This document shows positions 26,546 through 35,899 of a DNA stretch of 64,000 bases, in pieces. The translations under genes were made by a program, and so were the position numbers. The stretch is taken from NCBI RefSeq assembly GCF_008124865.1, contig NZ_VNHY01000005.1, positions 1-64,000 of the forward strand, in the 5' to 3' direction. The stretch is from Fodinibius salinus. Lineage in GTDB: Bacteria > Bacteroidota > Rhodothermia > Balneolales > Balneolaceae. The notes under the pieces were generated by a model, which saw nothing but the letters and a program-made list of their open reading frames with translations, did not search any database and was not told where the DNA came from. Every line of letters starts with the position of its first letter. Within the stretch, counting starts at the first letter, position 1.

Positions 26546-27499
26546 ATGGCTACTAAGACAAAGACAGAAGAACTCGTTGATGAGATTCAAAAACTAAAAG
26601 AAGAGCGCAATGCTCTAATTTTGGGCCATAATTATATGGTGCCCGAAGTACAGGATACGGTCGACTTTCTCGGCAGCTCACTTCAACTAGCGCACCAGGC
26701 GGCGGATACAGACGTTGATGTAATTATATTTTGTGGCGTCCATTTTATGGCTGAGACGGCGTCTATTATTGCTCCGGATAAACGAGTGCTGATTCCCGAT
26801 CTGGATGCCGGATGTTCGTTGGCCGACAGCATTACGGTTGAGCAGCTTCGCGAATGGAAAGCTCAACATCCCGATGCGGTGGTTGTTTCATATGTAAATA
26901 CTACCGCTGCGGTTAAAGCCGAATCTGATTATTGTTGTACTTCTTCTAATGCCGTTGATGTAGTAAATAGTATTTCTGAGGAAAAAGAAATTCTTTTTCT
27001 GCCTGATAAATTCTTGGGTGGATATGTCGAAATGGTTACCGGACGTGATCTTACCATTTGGGACGGTGCATGTCATGTACACGAAAAAATCGGGGAAGTG
27101 AATCTATCCGAAAAGCAAGAGGAACATCCCGAAGCTGAAATGCTGATTCATCCCGAGTGTGGCTGTTCTACTTCATGTATGATGAAATCTGCCATGTATT
27201 TTGATTGTGAAGATGGACATATCCACTCTACCGGCGGAATGCTGGAGCAGGCACAGAAATCCGATTCGGATGAATTTGTAGTAGCTACAGAGACCGGCAT
27301 TTTGCACCGTATGCGCAAAGAGAATCCCGATAAAAAATTCCATCCTGCCAACGAAGATGCAGTTTGTGAATATATGAAGATGATTACGCTCGAAAAGCTG
27401 CATGATTCGCTTAAATATGATCAGCACGAAGTAAAAGTGCCTGAAGAGTTAGCTAAGAGAGCTCATTTACCTATCGAACGGATGCTGAGTATTGCGTAG
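26546..27499 (+). CDS. nadA: Quinolinate synthase
   Basis: [4Fe-4S] enzyme that condenses iminoaspartate with dihydroxyacetone phosphate to quinolinate, taking the NadB product directly. Three pseudo-symmetric domains carry the three cluster cysteines: YCCTSSNAV (about residue 131), HPECGC (about 205) and AVCEYMKM (about 273). The active-site GHNYMVPEVQD is near the N terminus. I placed the start at ATG 26546 (317 residues), 25 nt after the nadC stop; a longer frame from a TTG within nadC would add an unlikely basic extension. Confidence 0.95.
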   Translation: MATKTKTEELVDEIQKLKEERNALILGHNYMVPEVQDTVDFLGSSLQLAHQAADTDVDVIIFCGVHFMAETASIIAPDKRVLIPDLDAGCSLADSITVEQLREWKAQHPDAVVVSYVNTTAAVKAESDYCCTSSNAVDVVNSISEEKEILFLPDKFLGGYVEMVTGRDLTIWDGACHVHEKIGEVNLSEKQEEHPEAEMLIHPECGCSTSCMMKSAMYFDCEDGHIHSTGGMLEQAQKSDSDEFVVATETGILHRMRKENPDKKFHPANEDAVCEYMKMITLEKLHDSLKYDQHEVKVPEELAKRAHLPIERMLSIA

Positions 27500-27574
27500 T
27501 AAGTAATGTGTATTTTCTTATCTTAGATAACACTCATTGCAGTTGCCACTAATACGCACTATGCAATACGAATT

Positions 27575-28570
27575 ATGAATATCTTAGGTATCGAATCTTC
27601 TTGCGACGAAACAGCAGCCGCTGTTTATACCGATGATGGGCTCCAATCAAATATTATAGCCTCTCAGGCGGTGCATGAGCAGTACGGTGGAGTTGTGCCA
27701 GAGCTGGCTTCCCGTGCCCATCATAAAACGATCTGGCGGACTGTACAGCAAGCGATTGATGAAGCAGGTATCACTCTTTCTGATGTTGACGCCGTTGCTG
27801 TGACACAGGGGCCGGGCTTGATGGGATCGCTGTTAGTCGGGTTATGTTTTGCAAAGGGAGTATGTTTATCACGAGATATACCGCTTTTGGGTGTTAATCA
27901 TATGGATGCGCATATTTATGCCAATTTCATAGATGATACCCCGAATTATCCGTTCGTATCACTTACAGTATCCGGTGGACATACCCAACTTGTGCATGTC
28001 AAAGATACTTTTGATCACCAGTTGCTGGGGCAAACGCGTGATGATGCGGCTGGTGAAGCTTTTGACAAGATTGGTAAACTGCTGGGGTTGCCTTATCCAG
28101 CGGGACCGGAAGTTGACAAACGTTCTCAGCATGGAGATTCCCGTTTTCATGATTTCCCCCAGGCTATGCTCGACAATAATTTTGAGTTTAGTTTTTCGGG
28201 GCTCAAGACTGCGGTTAAATATTTTTTGGAGGACCAGGAAGACCGCCAACAATTTTTAGATGATCACCTGAATGATATTTGTGCCAGTGTATCCCGTGCA
28301 ATTACTGATGTGTTGGTCAAAAAGTTGCGTAATGCAGTGGAGCATACAAAGGTAGAATCAATAGTGTTAGCGGGAGGGGTTTCAGCCAATTCCATGCTTC
28401 GATCGAAAGCAGAAGAGCTTGCGGCTGAACAAGGTGTTGAGCTTTATATCCCCAAGTTAGCTTACTGTACCGATAATGCAGCAATGATAGCTATAACCGG
28501 TCACATAATGGCCGAACAAGGGATGTATGCAGATATGAACTTGCAACCGTTTGCAAGTTTAAGCAGATAG
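27575..28570 (+). CDS. tsaD: tRNA N6-adenosine threonylcarbamoyltransferase
   Basis: Cytosolic Kae1/TsaD family protein that transfers threonylcarbamoyl to A37 of ANN-decoding tRNAs. The 331 residues show the ASKHA fold: GIESSCDETAAAV at the N terminus, VPELASRAH, the metal-binding HMDAH (about residue 108-112, in place of the common HxEGH), VSGGHTQL, DAAGEAFDK and GGVSANSMLR. It stands alone after the NAD operon. A weak hairpin follows the gene. Confidence 0.96.
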   Translation: MNILGIESSCDETAAAVYTDDGLQSNIIASQAVHEQYGGVVPELASRAHHKTIWRTVQQAIDEAGITLSDVDAVAVTQGPGLMGSLLVGLCFAKGVCLSRDIPLLGVNHMDAHIYANFIDDTPNYPFVSLTVSGGHTQLVHVKDTFDHQLLGQTRDDAAGEAFDKIGKLLGLPYPAGPEVDKRSQHGDSRFHDFPQAMLDNNFEFSFSGLKTAVKYFLEDQEDRQQFLDDHLNDICASVSRAITDVLVKKLRNAVEHTKVESIVLAGGVSANSMLRSKAEELAAEQGVELYIPKLAYCTDNAAMIAITGHIMAEQGMYADMNLQPFASLSR

Positions 28571-28582
28571 AAAGCCTAAAAC

Positions 28583-28610
28583 TTAACGTAACCAGAAAAC
28601 GTTAAATTTT
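28583..28610 (+). terminator. Weak terminator after tsaD
   Basis: TTAACGT (28583-28589) pairs with ACGTTAA (28599-28605), followed by ATTTTATATT. The stem is short and AT-rich. It sits between the convergent tsaD and rnhA. Confidence 0.4.
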
Positions 28611-28613
28611 ATA

Positions 28614-29066
28614 TTACTGAAATTTCTTTGAGGCTTCTACTGCCAACTGATCTACTCGCTCATTCCGCTCATTTCCGGAATGCCCTTTTACCTTTATCCA
28701 TTTTACAGTATGGGGTTTCATGGCATCAAGTATTTCTTCCCAAAGATCCCGATTTTCAACTGGTTTTTTATCAGCTTTTTTCCATCCGCGTTTTAGCCAT
28801 GCGTCAATCCATCCCTGTTTGAAAGCATTAACAATAAGCGCACTGTCGCTGTGAATTTTAACTGTGCATGGTTGGTTAAGGGCATTCAGCGCCTCGATGA
28901 CGGCGCGCATCTCCATACGGTTATTAGTAGTGTGTGATGCTCCGCCACTAAGCTCTTTTTCCTCGCCATTCCACTGTAGCAATGCGCCCCATCCGCCGGG
29001 ACCTGGGTTTCCGCTGCAGGCACCATCCGTGAATACAATGACCGTTTTTGGAGTTTTTTTAGACAT
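28614..29066 (-). CDS. rnhA: Ribonuclease HI
   Basis: Cleaves the RNA strand of RNA-DNA hybrids. The 150 residues hold all four acidic catalytic positions: Asp in VFTDGACSGNPG, Glu in NNRMEMRAV, Asp in IHSDSALIV and Asp in ERVDQLAVEA, plus the basic helix around KRGWKKADKK. Its 5' end overlaps the 3' end of pyrF by 8 nt, so the two are co-transcribed. Confidence 0.96.
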   Translation of the reverse strand: MSKKTPKTVIVFTDGACSGNPGPGGWGALLQWNGEEKELSGGASHTTNNRMEMRAVIEALNALNQPCTVKIHSDSALIVNAFKQGWIDAWLKRGWKKADKKPVENRDLWEEILDAMKPHTVKWIKVKGHSGNERNERVDQLAVEASKKFQ

Positions 29067-29898
29067 ATCGTTGGGTAATAGGGGCTAATTTATTTTTAAG
29101 ATTTTCGGCTGATGCAGCAACATCTTGTTGCCAATTTGCGGTATCGTTGCCGGCATAAATAATGCTTCTGCTGGAATTGATGAGCGGGAGCCCATTGTGA
29201 TTCTCTAGCGTATTGGCAAGGGCATTGATGGACCCCCCTTGCTTACCCACACCCGGAATAAGTAATGGTGCTTCGGGAAAGGATGAGATTACGGGTGTTA
29301 ATTGCTCAGCTTTTGTTGCGCCCACAACCATGCCAATAGAAGTATCGCTTTTTCGTTGTTTTTCCTTCAACTGATTTGCAATTACTTCTGATACTGTTTG
29401 TCCGGATGAAAGCTTACGAAGCAAAATATCTTTCGCCCCGGGATTGGAAGTCAACGCAAGTACGTAAATTCCTTTAGATGACTCTTTAAGAAAAGGATCC
29501 AGTGTTTCAAAGCCCATTAGCGGGTTAAGAGTAAGGGCATCTATTTTTTTACGGTTCCAAAATGCTTTGGCATAGTGTTCTGCCGTAGAGCTGATATCGC
29601 CGCGCTTGGCATCGGCAATGACAATTTTATCATTGGGAATATGCGATAAAACTTTTCCAAATGTTGTCCACCCTTCGCTGCCCAAAGCCTCAAAAAAGCC
29701 GAGATTTGGTTTGTAAGCGGCACAATGTTCGGTGGTGACATCAATTACCGTTTTGAGAAATTGCTCAACTTGCTGAGCCGGTGGAATCTCTTTGTCGGTG
29801 ATTGCATTTGGAAGTAAATCAAGATTAGGATCAAGCCCCACACAAAGGGTGGATTTTGCCTGACCAATGGCTTTGCCAAGTTTTGATTTGAAATTCAT
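29059..29898 (-). CDS. pyrF: Orotidine 5'-phosphate decarboxylase (type 2)
   Basis: Last step of UMP synthesis, decarboxylating OMP in the cytosol. The 279 residues fit the longer type 2 PyrF family: VGLDPNLDLLP near the N terminus, catalytic DAKRGDISSTAEHYA, TLNPLMGFETLDP and a C-terminal IPGVGKQGG phosphate loop. It heads a two-gene (-) transcript with rnhA. Confidence 0.95.
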   Translation of the reverse strand: MNFKSKLGKAIGQAKSTLCVGLDPNLDLLPNAITDKEIPPAQQVEQFLKTVIDVTTEHCAAYKPNLGFFEALGSEGWTTFGKVLSHIPNDKIVIADAKRGDISSTAEHYAKAFWNRKKIDALTLNPLMGFETLDPFLKESSKGIYVLALTSNPGAKDILLRKLSSGQTVSEVIANQLKEKQRKSDTSIGMVVGATKAEQLTPVISSFPEAPLLIPGVGKQGGSINALANTLENHNGLPLINSSRSIIYAGNDTANWQQDVAASAENLKNKLAPITQRYV

Positions 29899-30115
29899 GT
29901 ATAAAGTATTTTTTCAATTCAGCGGAAGATACAAACTGCATTCAGGTATTCGAAATTTGGCAGGGAGGGATTTTGATTAATTGCTCAAGCGTTGCTAATT
30001 GAGATAGCGTACTGGCATCTTTTAAGAGAGATAGTACCGTAATTTTAATTTCAGCCAAGTGAGTAATTGAAAGGCAGTGCCATTTTAACCACTGCAAGGA
30101 ATCCCAGATTGGTAA

Positions 30116-30149
30116 ATAAAAAAGGCAGATGTCATTATAACATCTGCCT
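30116..30149 (-). terminator. Intrinsic terminator of the TonB/SGNH operon
   Basis: AGGCAGATGT (30123-30132) pairs perfectly with ACATCTGCCT (30140-30149), with a 7-nt loop. On the minus strand six T residues follow. It lies 27 nt beyond the SGNH stop codon. The rest of the 277-bp gap 29899-30175 shows no convincing gene. Confidence 0.85.
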
Positions 30150-30175
30150 CCTAAAGATAATTAATGTCTATACGG

Positions 30176-31852
30176 TTATGATCCTCCGCTTTGCTGGCTC
30201 ACACAATTACCGTCACAAAGTTGTACACTCGGTAGATTTAGTACATCTACTTTTGGAATGTTGGCGTTAAATTCATTTTCAATAACGGTAATGATTTCAT
30301 TTGTGAGGATACCGTTACCCCGGGGATTAGGATGGATCCCATCCAGTGATAGAACTCCACCGGGAGAAAAATCGGGAGCCAAATCAACACCGTCAACCGT
30401 AATGCCCGGACTGTCGCCGGGTGCAAGGCCAAACATATCAGCAAAAGCTCCTTTCGGTGCATTGGTGTTATATAGGGCCAATCGGTTACCGTATGAGTTT
30501 ACAGCACTTTGAATGTATCCATTAAATGTTCCGCGTTTTTGCTCGATTTGTTGTTGCTCGGTCAGGGTTAGGTAACATTCATCACCTGCTGCTTGGGTAC
30601 AGGGAAGGGGTTCTTGTACGCTGGCTGGCTGATATCCCAAAGGCGTTATAACGCCAATTGTTTCCGGACGTTGGTTCGATGGGTTTGCTTCTTGTCCCAG
30701 AGCAGAACCTGTTGGCAAGGTTACAAGTTCGGGTTTGCCATTAACAACAGTTAACGGGCGTGATTGTTCATAAGGTACTAGTGCTGCTCTTTCTTGAGCA
30801 GTGATGACATTCATTGATTGTAGTTGATCGAACTCATCTTCCAGATCGTCAAGACTGGGATCATTCACTAAAATAGGGTTTGCGCCCTGTTGGTAATGAA
30901 CTTTTCGGGCGTCTATTTCGGCCTGTGTATGTGGAAAATTAGCTGCTACTGCATCAAGCACAGGGTTAAGCTGTTGGTCAAATTTCTGGTCAAGCTGTTG
31001 GGCTTCTGTTGATCCCAATTCTATGGCATTATATGGTACGGCTCGGAAATAGGGGAGACCCAGGAATGGCGGAATATTGACTACTACTCCTTTTGCTTGT
31101 GTGTTTCCCATCAGGTTGTTAACTACGCCGTTAAATCGTGTTTGGAAGTCAGAATTAGAGGTAAGTATAGCAGGATTTGATGCACCGCTAATGGCATATC
31201 CCAGTACATCATTGTTGCCAATCCAGAGTGTAAAGAATGTGGGCTGAGTGCTGATGGCATCCTCAAGTATGGTAGAAGAGCCCGGTGCAGATGCGAAACG
31301 TTGATAATAGGGGTTAAATGCGGGATTAGATGGATCGTCTGGACCGCCGGTAGCTGATGTAAGCAGTTGGCCTACTGTAATGCCCGGTACACCAAAGTTA
31401 TCCAGTGCGCTTTTGTCTCCGGTAAATGCTGTTGGCAGTTCCCCGTCTAATGTTGGGGATGGGGCTTCAGCTTGGGTATCGAGCTTAAATCGGCCTAATA
31501 TAGGACCTCCCTGCGTAGTAGCAGATTGGTTATAACCCCGCTCCGAGTTAATGTCAGGCTGATTAAATTCATCGGGTGCTCCAGCCAGCGACAGCTTATC
31601 TGCCAGTAGGGCGGGGATGGAGTTTTGTTGTCCCAGATTATAGAGTGCGCCGTCCATGAAGCCGGCTGTCAGCGAATTACCAATAGCTACATAGTTAGAA
31701 AAATCGGCATCTCCTGCATCAGCTGTAACTTGGTCAGGTACAGGATTTTCTTCGAGGCGATCGTTAGTCAAGGAATCAGTCTGGCCTTCGCATGCAGAGA
31801 TGAAGAGCGCAGCGCCGATAATAAATAACGTAGTTTTTAGAAAAGATTTCAT
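30176..31852 (-). CDS. SGNH/GDSL-type outer-membrane lipoprotein hydrolase
   Basis: A 558-residue lipoprotein (signal peptide with ISACEG, Cys-21). SGNH hydrolase blocks are visible: block I IGNSLTAG (about residue 55; Asn replaces Asp of GDSL), block III WIGNNDV (about 210) and block V LDGIHPNPRGN (about 504) with the catalytic Asp and His. About 290 residues separate blocks III and V, which is longer than in simple esterases. It is translated just after a TonB-dependent receptor (11-nt gap), so it may release or bind the receptor's substrate at the cell surface. The substrate is unknown; a lipid or acetylated glycan is possible. Confidence 0.8.
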   Translation of the reverse strand: MKSFLKTTLFIIGAALFISACEGQTDSLTNDRLEENPVPDQVTADAGDADFSNYVAIGNSLTAGFMDGALYNLGQQNSIPALLADKLSLAGAPDEFNQPDINSERGYNQSATTQGGPILGRFKLDTQAEAPSPTLDGELPTAFTGDKSALDNFGVPGITVGQLLTSATGGPDDPSNPAFNPYYQRFASAPGSSTILEDAISTQPTFFTLWIGNNDVLGYAISGASNPAILTSNSDFQTRFNGVVNNLMGNTQAKGVVVNIPPFLGLPYFRAVPYNAIELGSTEAQQLDQKFDQQLNPVLDAVAANFPHTQAEIDARKVHYQQGANPILVNDPSLDDLEDEFDQLQSMNVITAQERAALVPYEQSRPLTVVNGKPELVTLPTGSALGQEANPSNQRPETIGVITPLGYQPASVQEPLPCTQAAGDECYLTLTEQQQIEQKRGTFNGYIQSAVNSYGNRLALYNTNAPKGAFADMFGLAPGDSPGITVDGVDLAPDFSPGGVLSLDGIHPNPRGNGILTNEIITVIENEFNANIPKVDVLNLPSVQLCDGNCVSQQSGGS

Positions 31853-31863
31853 AGTTGTAGATA

Positions 31864-34737
31864 TTAGTTCAGAAATTGATCAAATGTGAAAGAAAGCAGG
31901 TAAATAGCGCCGATTCGCGGGTTTCCAATCGACGTAGTATATTTTTGATTGAGGATGTTACTCCCGCTTAATTTAATGCGCGTATTATATTTTGACAGGG
32001 TGTAACTCACCTGCGCATCAAGTGTTCCATAGGAATCTACAATGCCGGAACCATAAGAAGACTCCCAGAGAAAGGCATCTTGCCAGCGATATACTACATT
32101 AAAGCCTACATTATCGGTAAGCTTACGATTTTCGACCTTTAAATTATATCGCCATTCAGGGGTATTATAGCTTGCGCGGAATCCCTGTTGGGTAAGATCC
32201 TCTTGGGATATTAGATCGTTGTAGGCAACATTACCGCCAATCTTGTAGCCTCCGTTAAGTGCATATTCCATCTCAACGGCAAATCCCTGTGATTCCACTG
32301 TGCCATCTGCGTTTACATCATATCCGTAGCGTTGTGTAGGTACGGTTTGATTGATGATGGCATCTTGTCCGCTATTGCTATTTGGATCAAAAGAACCGGG
32401 ATCTTGTCGTAAACCATTGGGGATAGCTTGTGTAAAGTCAATTTCGGCAATAAAATCAGAATAAGAGCTGTAGTAATAATAAGCATCAACAAGCAGGCGG
32501 TCGGCAATAAGCGATTTATATCCTACCTCGTAGGTGCTTACTTTTTCAGTTTTAAGGTCTTCAAATTGCACGGGTTCTAGCAGGCCACGCGCAGCAGAGG
32601 CACTTTGTCCCTGGTCTAGTGCATTACGGGCGGCTAGAATGCTTTCAGTGGAATATACTGTATTAGACTCGAAATTATACCGTTCCCGAAGTTTGGGATT
32701 GCTCCCGATCAGGCGACGGTCAACAACATCCAGATCAATAAACTGGGTTTGAGTTGTGGGAATGCGGAAACCGCGCTGGAATGAACCGCGGATATTGTGA
32801 TTACCGGCAATAGTGTAAACCATCGAAATACGGGGTGACAGTTGTCCCTCAAAATATTCGTTTTTATCATATCGAATAGAACCCTGAAGGTCGAGTTTTT
32901 CATCCAGGATATCTTTTGAAAGCTGTAGATAAGCGCCAAACTCGTCTATATTAAATTCTTCCCCATTGTCTTTGAGAGCAAAGAGGGTTCCATCTGACTT
33001 TAGATCATATCGCCTTATATTACCGCCGGCAATGACTTCGATTTTAGACGGATCAATAAGATCAGCGAAATTATACTGGGTTTCAGCGTGAATAAGACCA
33101 GATTCATCCAGGAATTTTGCTCCACCTTGCGAAATAGGGGTATCCCTAAATTGATTAAATAGATTTTGAAACTTTGGAGTACCCGGTTTGGGCTGAGCCT
33201 GATTACCTTTTACCCGTGCCTGGGCGTGGGCTTGTTCAACCGTGGCTCCCTGAGTTCGGGCATTTGCAAAGGCACCTACATAAGCGGGGATAAATGTTTC
33301 AGAATTAATAAGGCTTCCCATCGTGTTAGCAGCGTACGTATTACCGGCATCCTCACGTGTCATATATGCGCGAACAAAGAAATTTTTACTTGTAAGCTCT
33401 GTTTTTGCTGTCCAAATGCTAAAATCATCAAGCACAAAACGGTCATTGGCGGTGTAAACCGTGCTTCCCTTTCCATAATTAAATTGGCCCAAGAGCTCAA
33501 GATCATTGGTTAGCCGATAGTGAAGAGCTCCGCCTAATTTCAGGCTTTTAGCAGTATTATCAACAAAAGATGATTCAGTAAAACCGGTTGGAGTAAAGGC
33601 TCCGGCTTCGCCATCGGGCAGTAATGAGCGGATAGCTGAAAGTTGCGCAGCTTGGGGGCCGCCATTGGCAATAACCTGATCAGCTACGCCTCCAACGGTT
33701 AAGAGTGGTTGTCCATATACATTCACACCGTCATACACACGATTGCCGTTTCGCGAAGTTGCTCCTCGTTCTACAATACCTTGTGCTGCAGAGCTACGGT
33801 CACGGGTATCTTGGGCAACAAAATCTTGGGCCCGTAGATACGAGAACGTTAATTTATACCCTAGTTTGTCATTGATAACATCAGCGTACCGTAGTGAATA
33901 ATCTTGGTAAATTGATGGGTCTTCTACCTGGGAATCTACATGATTAGCACCGGTGGTCACGTTGACGGTGAGTCCCTGATAGTCAAACGGACTTTTACTT
34001 TTAAGCAGCAAAATTCCGTTAATGGCATTAGGCCCATACAGAGCCGAGGCCACGCCGGGAATAAGTTCAGCACTTTCCAAATCAATATCTGAAATTCCAA
34101 CCACATTACCCACGGGAAAGTTGAGTCCGGGAGCTTGGTTATCAATTCCATCAATAAGCTGGACAAAACGGTTATTACCATTAGCACCAAAACCACGCGT
34201 ATTGACAGAGTTAAAGGTAATACTTTGCGTACTAAAATCTACGCCTTTTAAATTAGCCAATGACTCATAAAAGCTGGGAGAAGCCGATTGCTGTATACCG
34301 ATAGCATCAATTTTTTCAATTGCTGCAGGTGCCTCCAGCCTATTTTCTTTGACCCTGGAAGCAGAAACTACAACTTCGTCACCTAGAACGGAAGCTTCTT
34401 GCATTTCTATTCTAAGATCAGAAACAGAGTTTTTTTCAATAGTGATTTCCTGCGTTTGAAATCCAATAATGCTTACGACCAATACAAGCGGAGGGTCTAC
34501 ACTTGCTGATAGTGAAAATTCACCATCTGCATTGGTAGAGGTGCCGATGACTTTATCCTTAACGCGGACGTTGACCCCGCCGAGCGGTTCACCTGATTCG
34601 GCTTCCACAACAGTACCGGAAATTTGGATATCAGCATTGTCGAGTTCGGCTTTTGCTGTAGCCGGGATATGAGCCATTCCCAAAAGCATGGCAATCATAA
34701 AAAAGCTTAACAGTTTGATAGGTGTCGATCTATTCAT
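31864..34737 (-). CDS. TonB-dependent outer-membrane receptor
   Basis: A 957-residue outer-membrane transporter. A signal peptide (ending near PATAKA) is followed by a carboxypeptidase-regulatory-like beta-sandwich (about residues 35-115: ISGTVVEAESGEPLGGVNV). Next are a TonB-box-like EVVVSASR (about 118), a plug domain (~130-245 with GVASALYGPNAINGI) and the 22-strand barrel. It lacks the paired SusD gene; instead an SGNH lipoprotein follows, so this is a different uptake pair. The cargo is not evident. The upstream 330 bp are AT-rich and contain a palindrome. Confidence 0.9.
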   Translation of the reverse strand: MNRSTPIKLLSFFMIAMLLGMAHIPATAKAELDNADIQISGTVVEAESGEPLGGVNVRVKDKVIGTSTNADGEFSLSASVDPPLVLVVSIIGFQTQEITIEKNSVSDLRIEMQEASVLGDEVVVSASRVKENRLEAPAAIEKIDAIGIQQSASPSFYESLANLKGVDFSTQSITFNSVNTRGFGANGNNRFVQLIDGIDNQAPGLNFPVGNVVGISDIDLESAELIPGVASALYGPNAINGILLLKSKSPFDYQGLTVNVTTGANHVDSQVEDPSIYQDYSLRYADVINDKLGYKLTFSYLRAQDFVAQDTRDRSSAAQGIVERGATSRNGNRVYDGVNVYGQPLLTVGGVADQVIANGGPQAAQLSAIRSLLPDGEAGAFTPTGFTESSFVDNTAKSLKLGGALHYRLTNDLELLGQFNYGKGSTVYTANDRFVLDDFSIWTAKTELTSKNFFVRAYMTREDAGNTYAANTMGSLINSETFIPAYVGAFANARTQGATVEQAHAQARVKGNQAQPKPGTPKFQNLFNQFRDTPISQGGAKFLDESGLIHAETQYNFADLIDPSKIEVIAGGNIRRYDLKSDGTLFALKDNGEEFNIDEFGAYLQLSKDILDEKLDLQGSIRYDKNEYFEGQLSPRISMVYTIAGNHNIRGSFQRGFRIPTTQTQFIDLDVVDRRLIGSNPKLRERYNFESNTVYSTESILAARNALDQGQSASAARGLLEPVQFEDLKTEKVSTYEVGYKSLIADRLLVDAYYYYSSYSDFIAEIDFTQAIPNGLRQDPGSFDPNSNSGQDAIINQTVPTQRYGYDVNADGTVESQGFAVEMEYALNGGYKIGGNVAYNDLISQEDLTQQGFRASYNTPEWRYNLKVENRKLTDNVGFNVVYRWQDAFLWESSYGSGIVDSYGTLDAQVSYTLSKYNTRIKLSGSNILNQKYTTSIGNPRIGAIYLLSFTFDQFLN

Positions 34738-35067
34738 AGAACTATGGATTTGATAGAAAGTTAATCGGACAAATTTGAGATATTGCGTATTTCGATGATT
34801 TGAAGGTGATTAGTATCCCCGAAAACGCGGTGAAACAAACTTCTATTGTTAGTATTACCTTAGATTGAATTATTAGATATTATGGAATAAAATTCAAAAA
34901 GGTGAATTTAATATAAAATAAAAATCATTTACTTAACATTGTTAAGCAATAAATAAATAAAAGCAGATAATTTTAAAAATTTTAATTACACATTTTGTCT
35001 TATTTATATCAGGTTAATCGATTTCGTATATTAAATCCGAAAATTTTGTAATAAATAATTATTGTCA
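34738..35067. promoter_or_regulatory. AT-rich divergent intergenic region with palindromes
   Basis: No gene seen in this 330-bp stretch between the TonB receptor (-) and the methyltransferase (+). It is very AT-rich in the half near the methyltransferase. CTTAACATTGTTAAG at 34932-34946 is a perfect 6-bp inverted repeat around ATT, and AAATTC/GAATTT (34890-34895 with 34904-34909) is a second, weaker one. Both are possible operators. No clear TAnnTTTG box was found. Confidence 0.35.
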
Positions 35068-35808
35068 ATGGATTGGTTTGAAGAGTGGTTCGATAGTCCC
35101 CTTTATGAGAAATTATATGCAAACAGAGATGTACAGGAGGCAGCACAGCTTGTGGCTTTGCTGGAAAACTCTCTGCCTCTTGAGGAATGTTCCTCAATTT
35201 TGGATTTGGGATGTGGTCGCGGGCGCCATGCTATTACTTTAAATCAAAAGGGATATAGTGTTACCGGTATTGACCTATCGAAGCAGGCGATCGCTACGGC
35301 CCGCCAAAAGGCAAAAGAGTTGGAGCTCTCTGATATCCGATTTGAGGTTCGAGACATGCGAAATCCACTGCCCGAAAAATTCGATGCCATTGTAAACCTT
35401 TTTACTACTTTTGGCTACTTTGAATCTGATGATGAAAATGCTGTTGTGCTCGAGAGTGTCCAACAGATGTTGGATCCGGGTGGCATATTTGTACTGGATT
35501 ATATGAATGCTCAACACGTTCGCCACCATTTTCAACCAGTAGACAGCGGAGAATTCCAGGGGATACATTATGACATTGAGCGTTATATTGAGGATAATTC
35601 AATCTTTAAAGAGATTACCTTTTCTGGAGATAAGGTAGAGGGTACCAAAAAATATGCCGAGCGTGTAAAACTCTATGACTTATCGTGGTTTGAAGAGCAG
35701 TTGACCGATCACGGTTTACATATTGATCATGTATATGGAGATTACAAAGGCAATGATTTTGACCCGGAAAGCAGTGATCGCTTATTGATTGTCAGTCATT
35801 TAGAATAA
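35068..35808 (+). CDS. Class I SAM-dependent methyltransferase
   Basis: A 246-residue cytosolic methyltransferase. Motif I LDLGCGRGRHAI (about residue 48-60), motif II VTGIDLS, an acidic loop FDAIVNLFTTFGYF (motif IV region) and a post-core domain with YDLSWFEEQL are seen. The N-terminal FEEWFDSPLYEKLY is common in the Methyltransf_25 group of Bacteroidota. The start is set at ATG 35068; a TTG two codons earlier is also possible. The substrate is unknown; it stands alone. Confidence 0.85.
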   Translation: MDWFEEWFDSPLYEKLYANRDVQEAAQLVALLENSLPLEECSSILDLGCGRGRHAITLNQKGYSVTGIDLSKQAIATARQKAKELELSDIRFEVRDMRNPLPEKFDAIVNLFTTFGYFESDDENAVVLESVQQMLDPGGIFVLDYMNAQHVRHHFQPVDSGEFQGIHYDIERYIEDNSIFKEITFSGDKVEGTKKYAERVKLYDLSWFEEQLTDHGLHIDHVYGDYKGNDFDPESSDRLLIVSHLE

Positions 35809-35899
35809 AGAGGGAAACATAAATAGTGGGGAGTGGGAGACTGTTAATTGCCTCATATATTACGTCTTACATTTTAGGTCTGTTATCTCACCTATTACC

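Noticed and set aside
29940-30115. Open minus-strand frame in the gap between pyrF and the SGNH lipoprotein
   Set aside because: No start codon in a sensible place, and it lies beyond the terminator of the upstream operon. Possibly a relic but unsupported.
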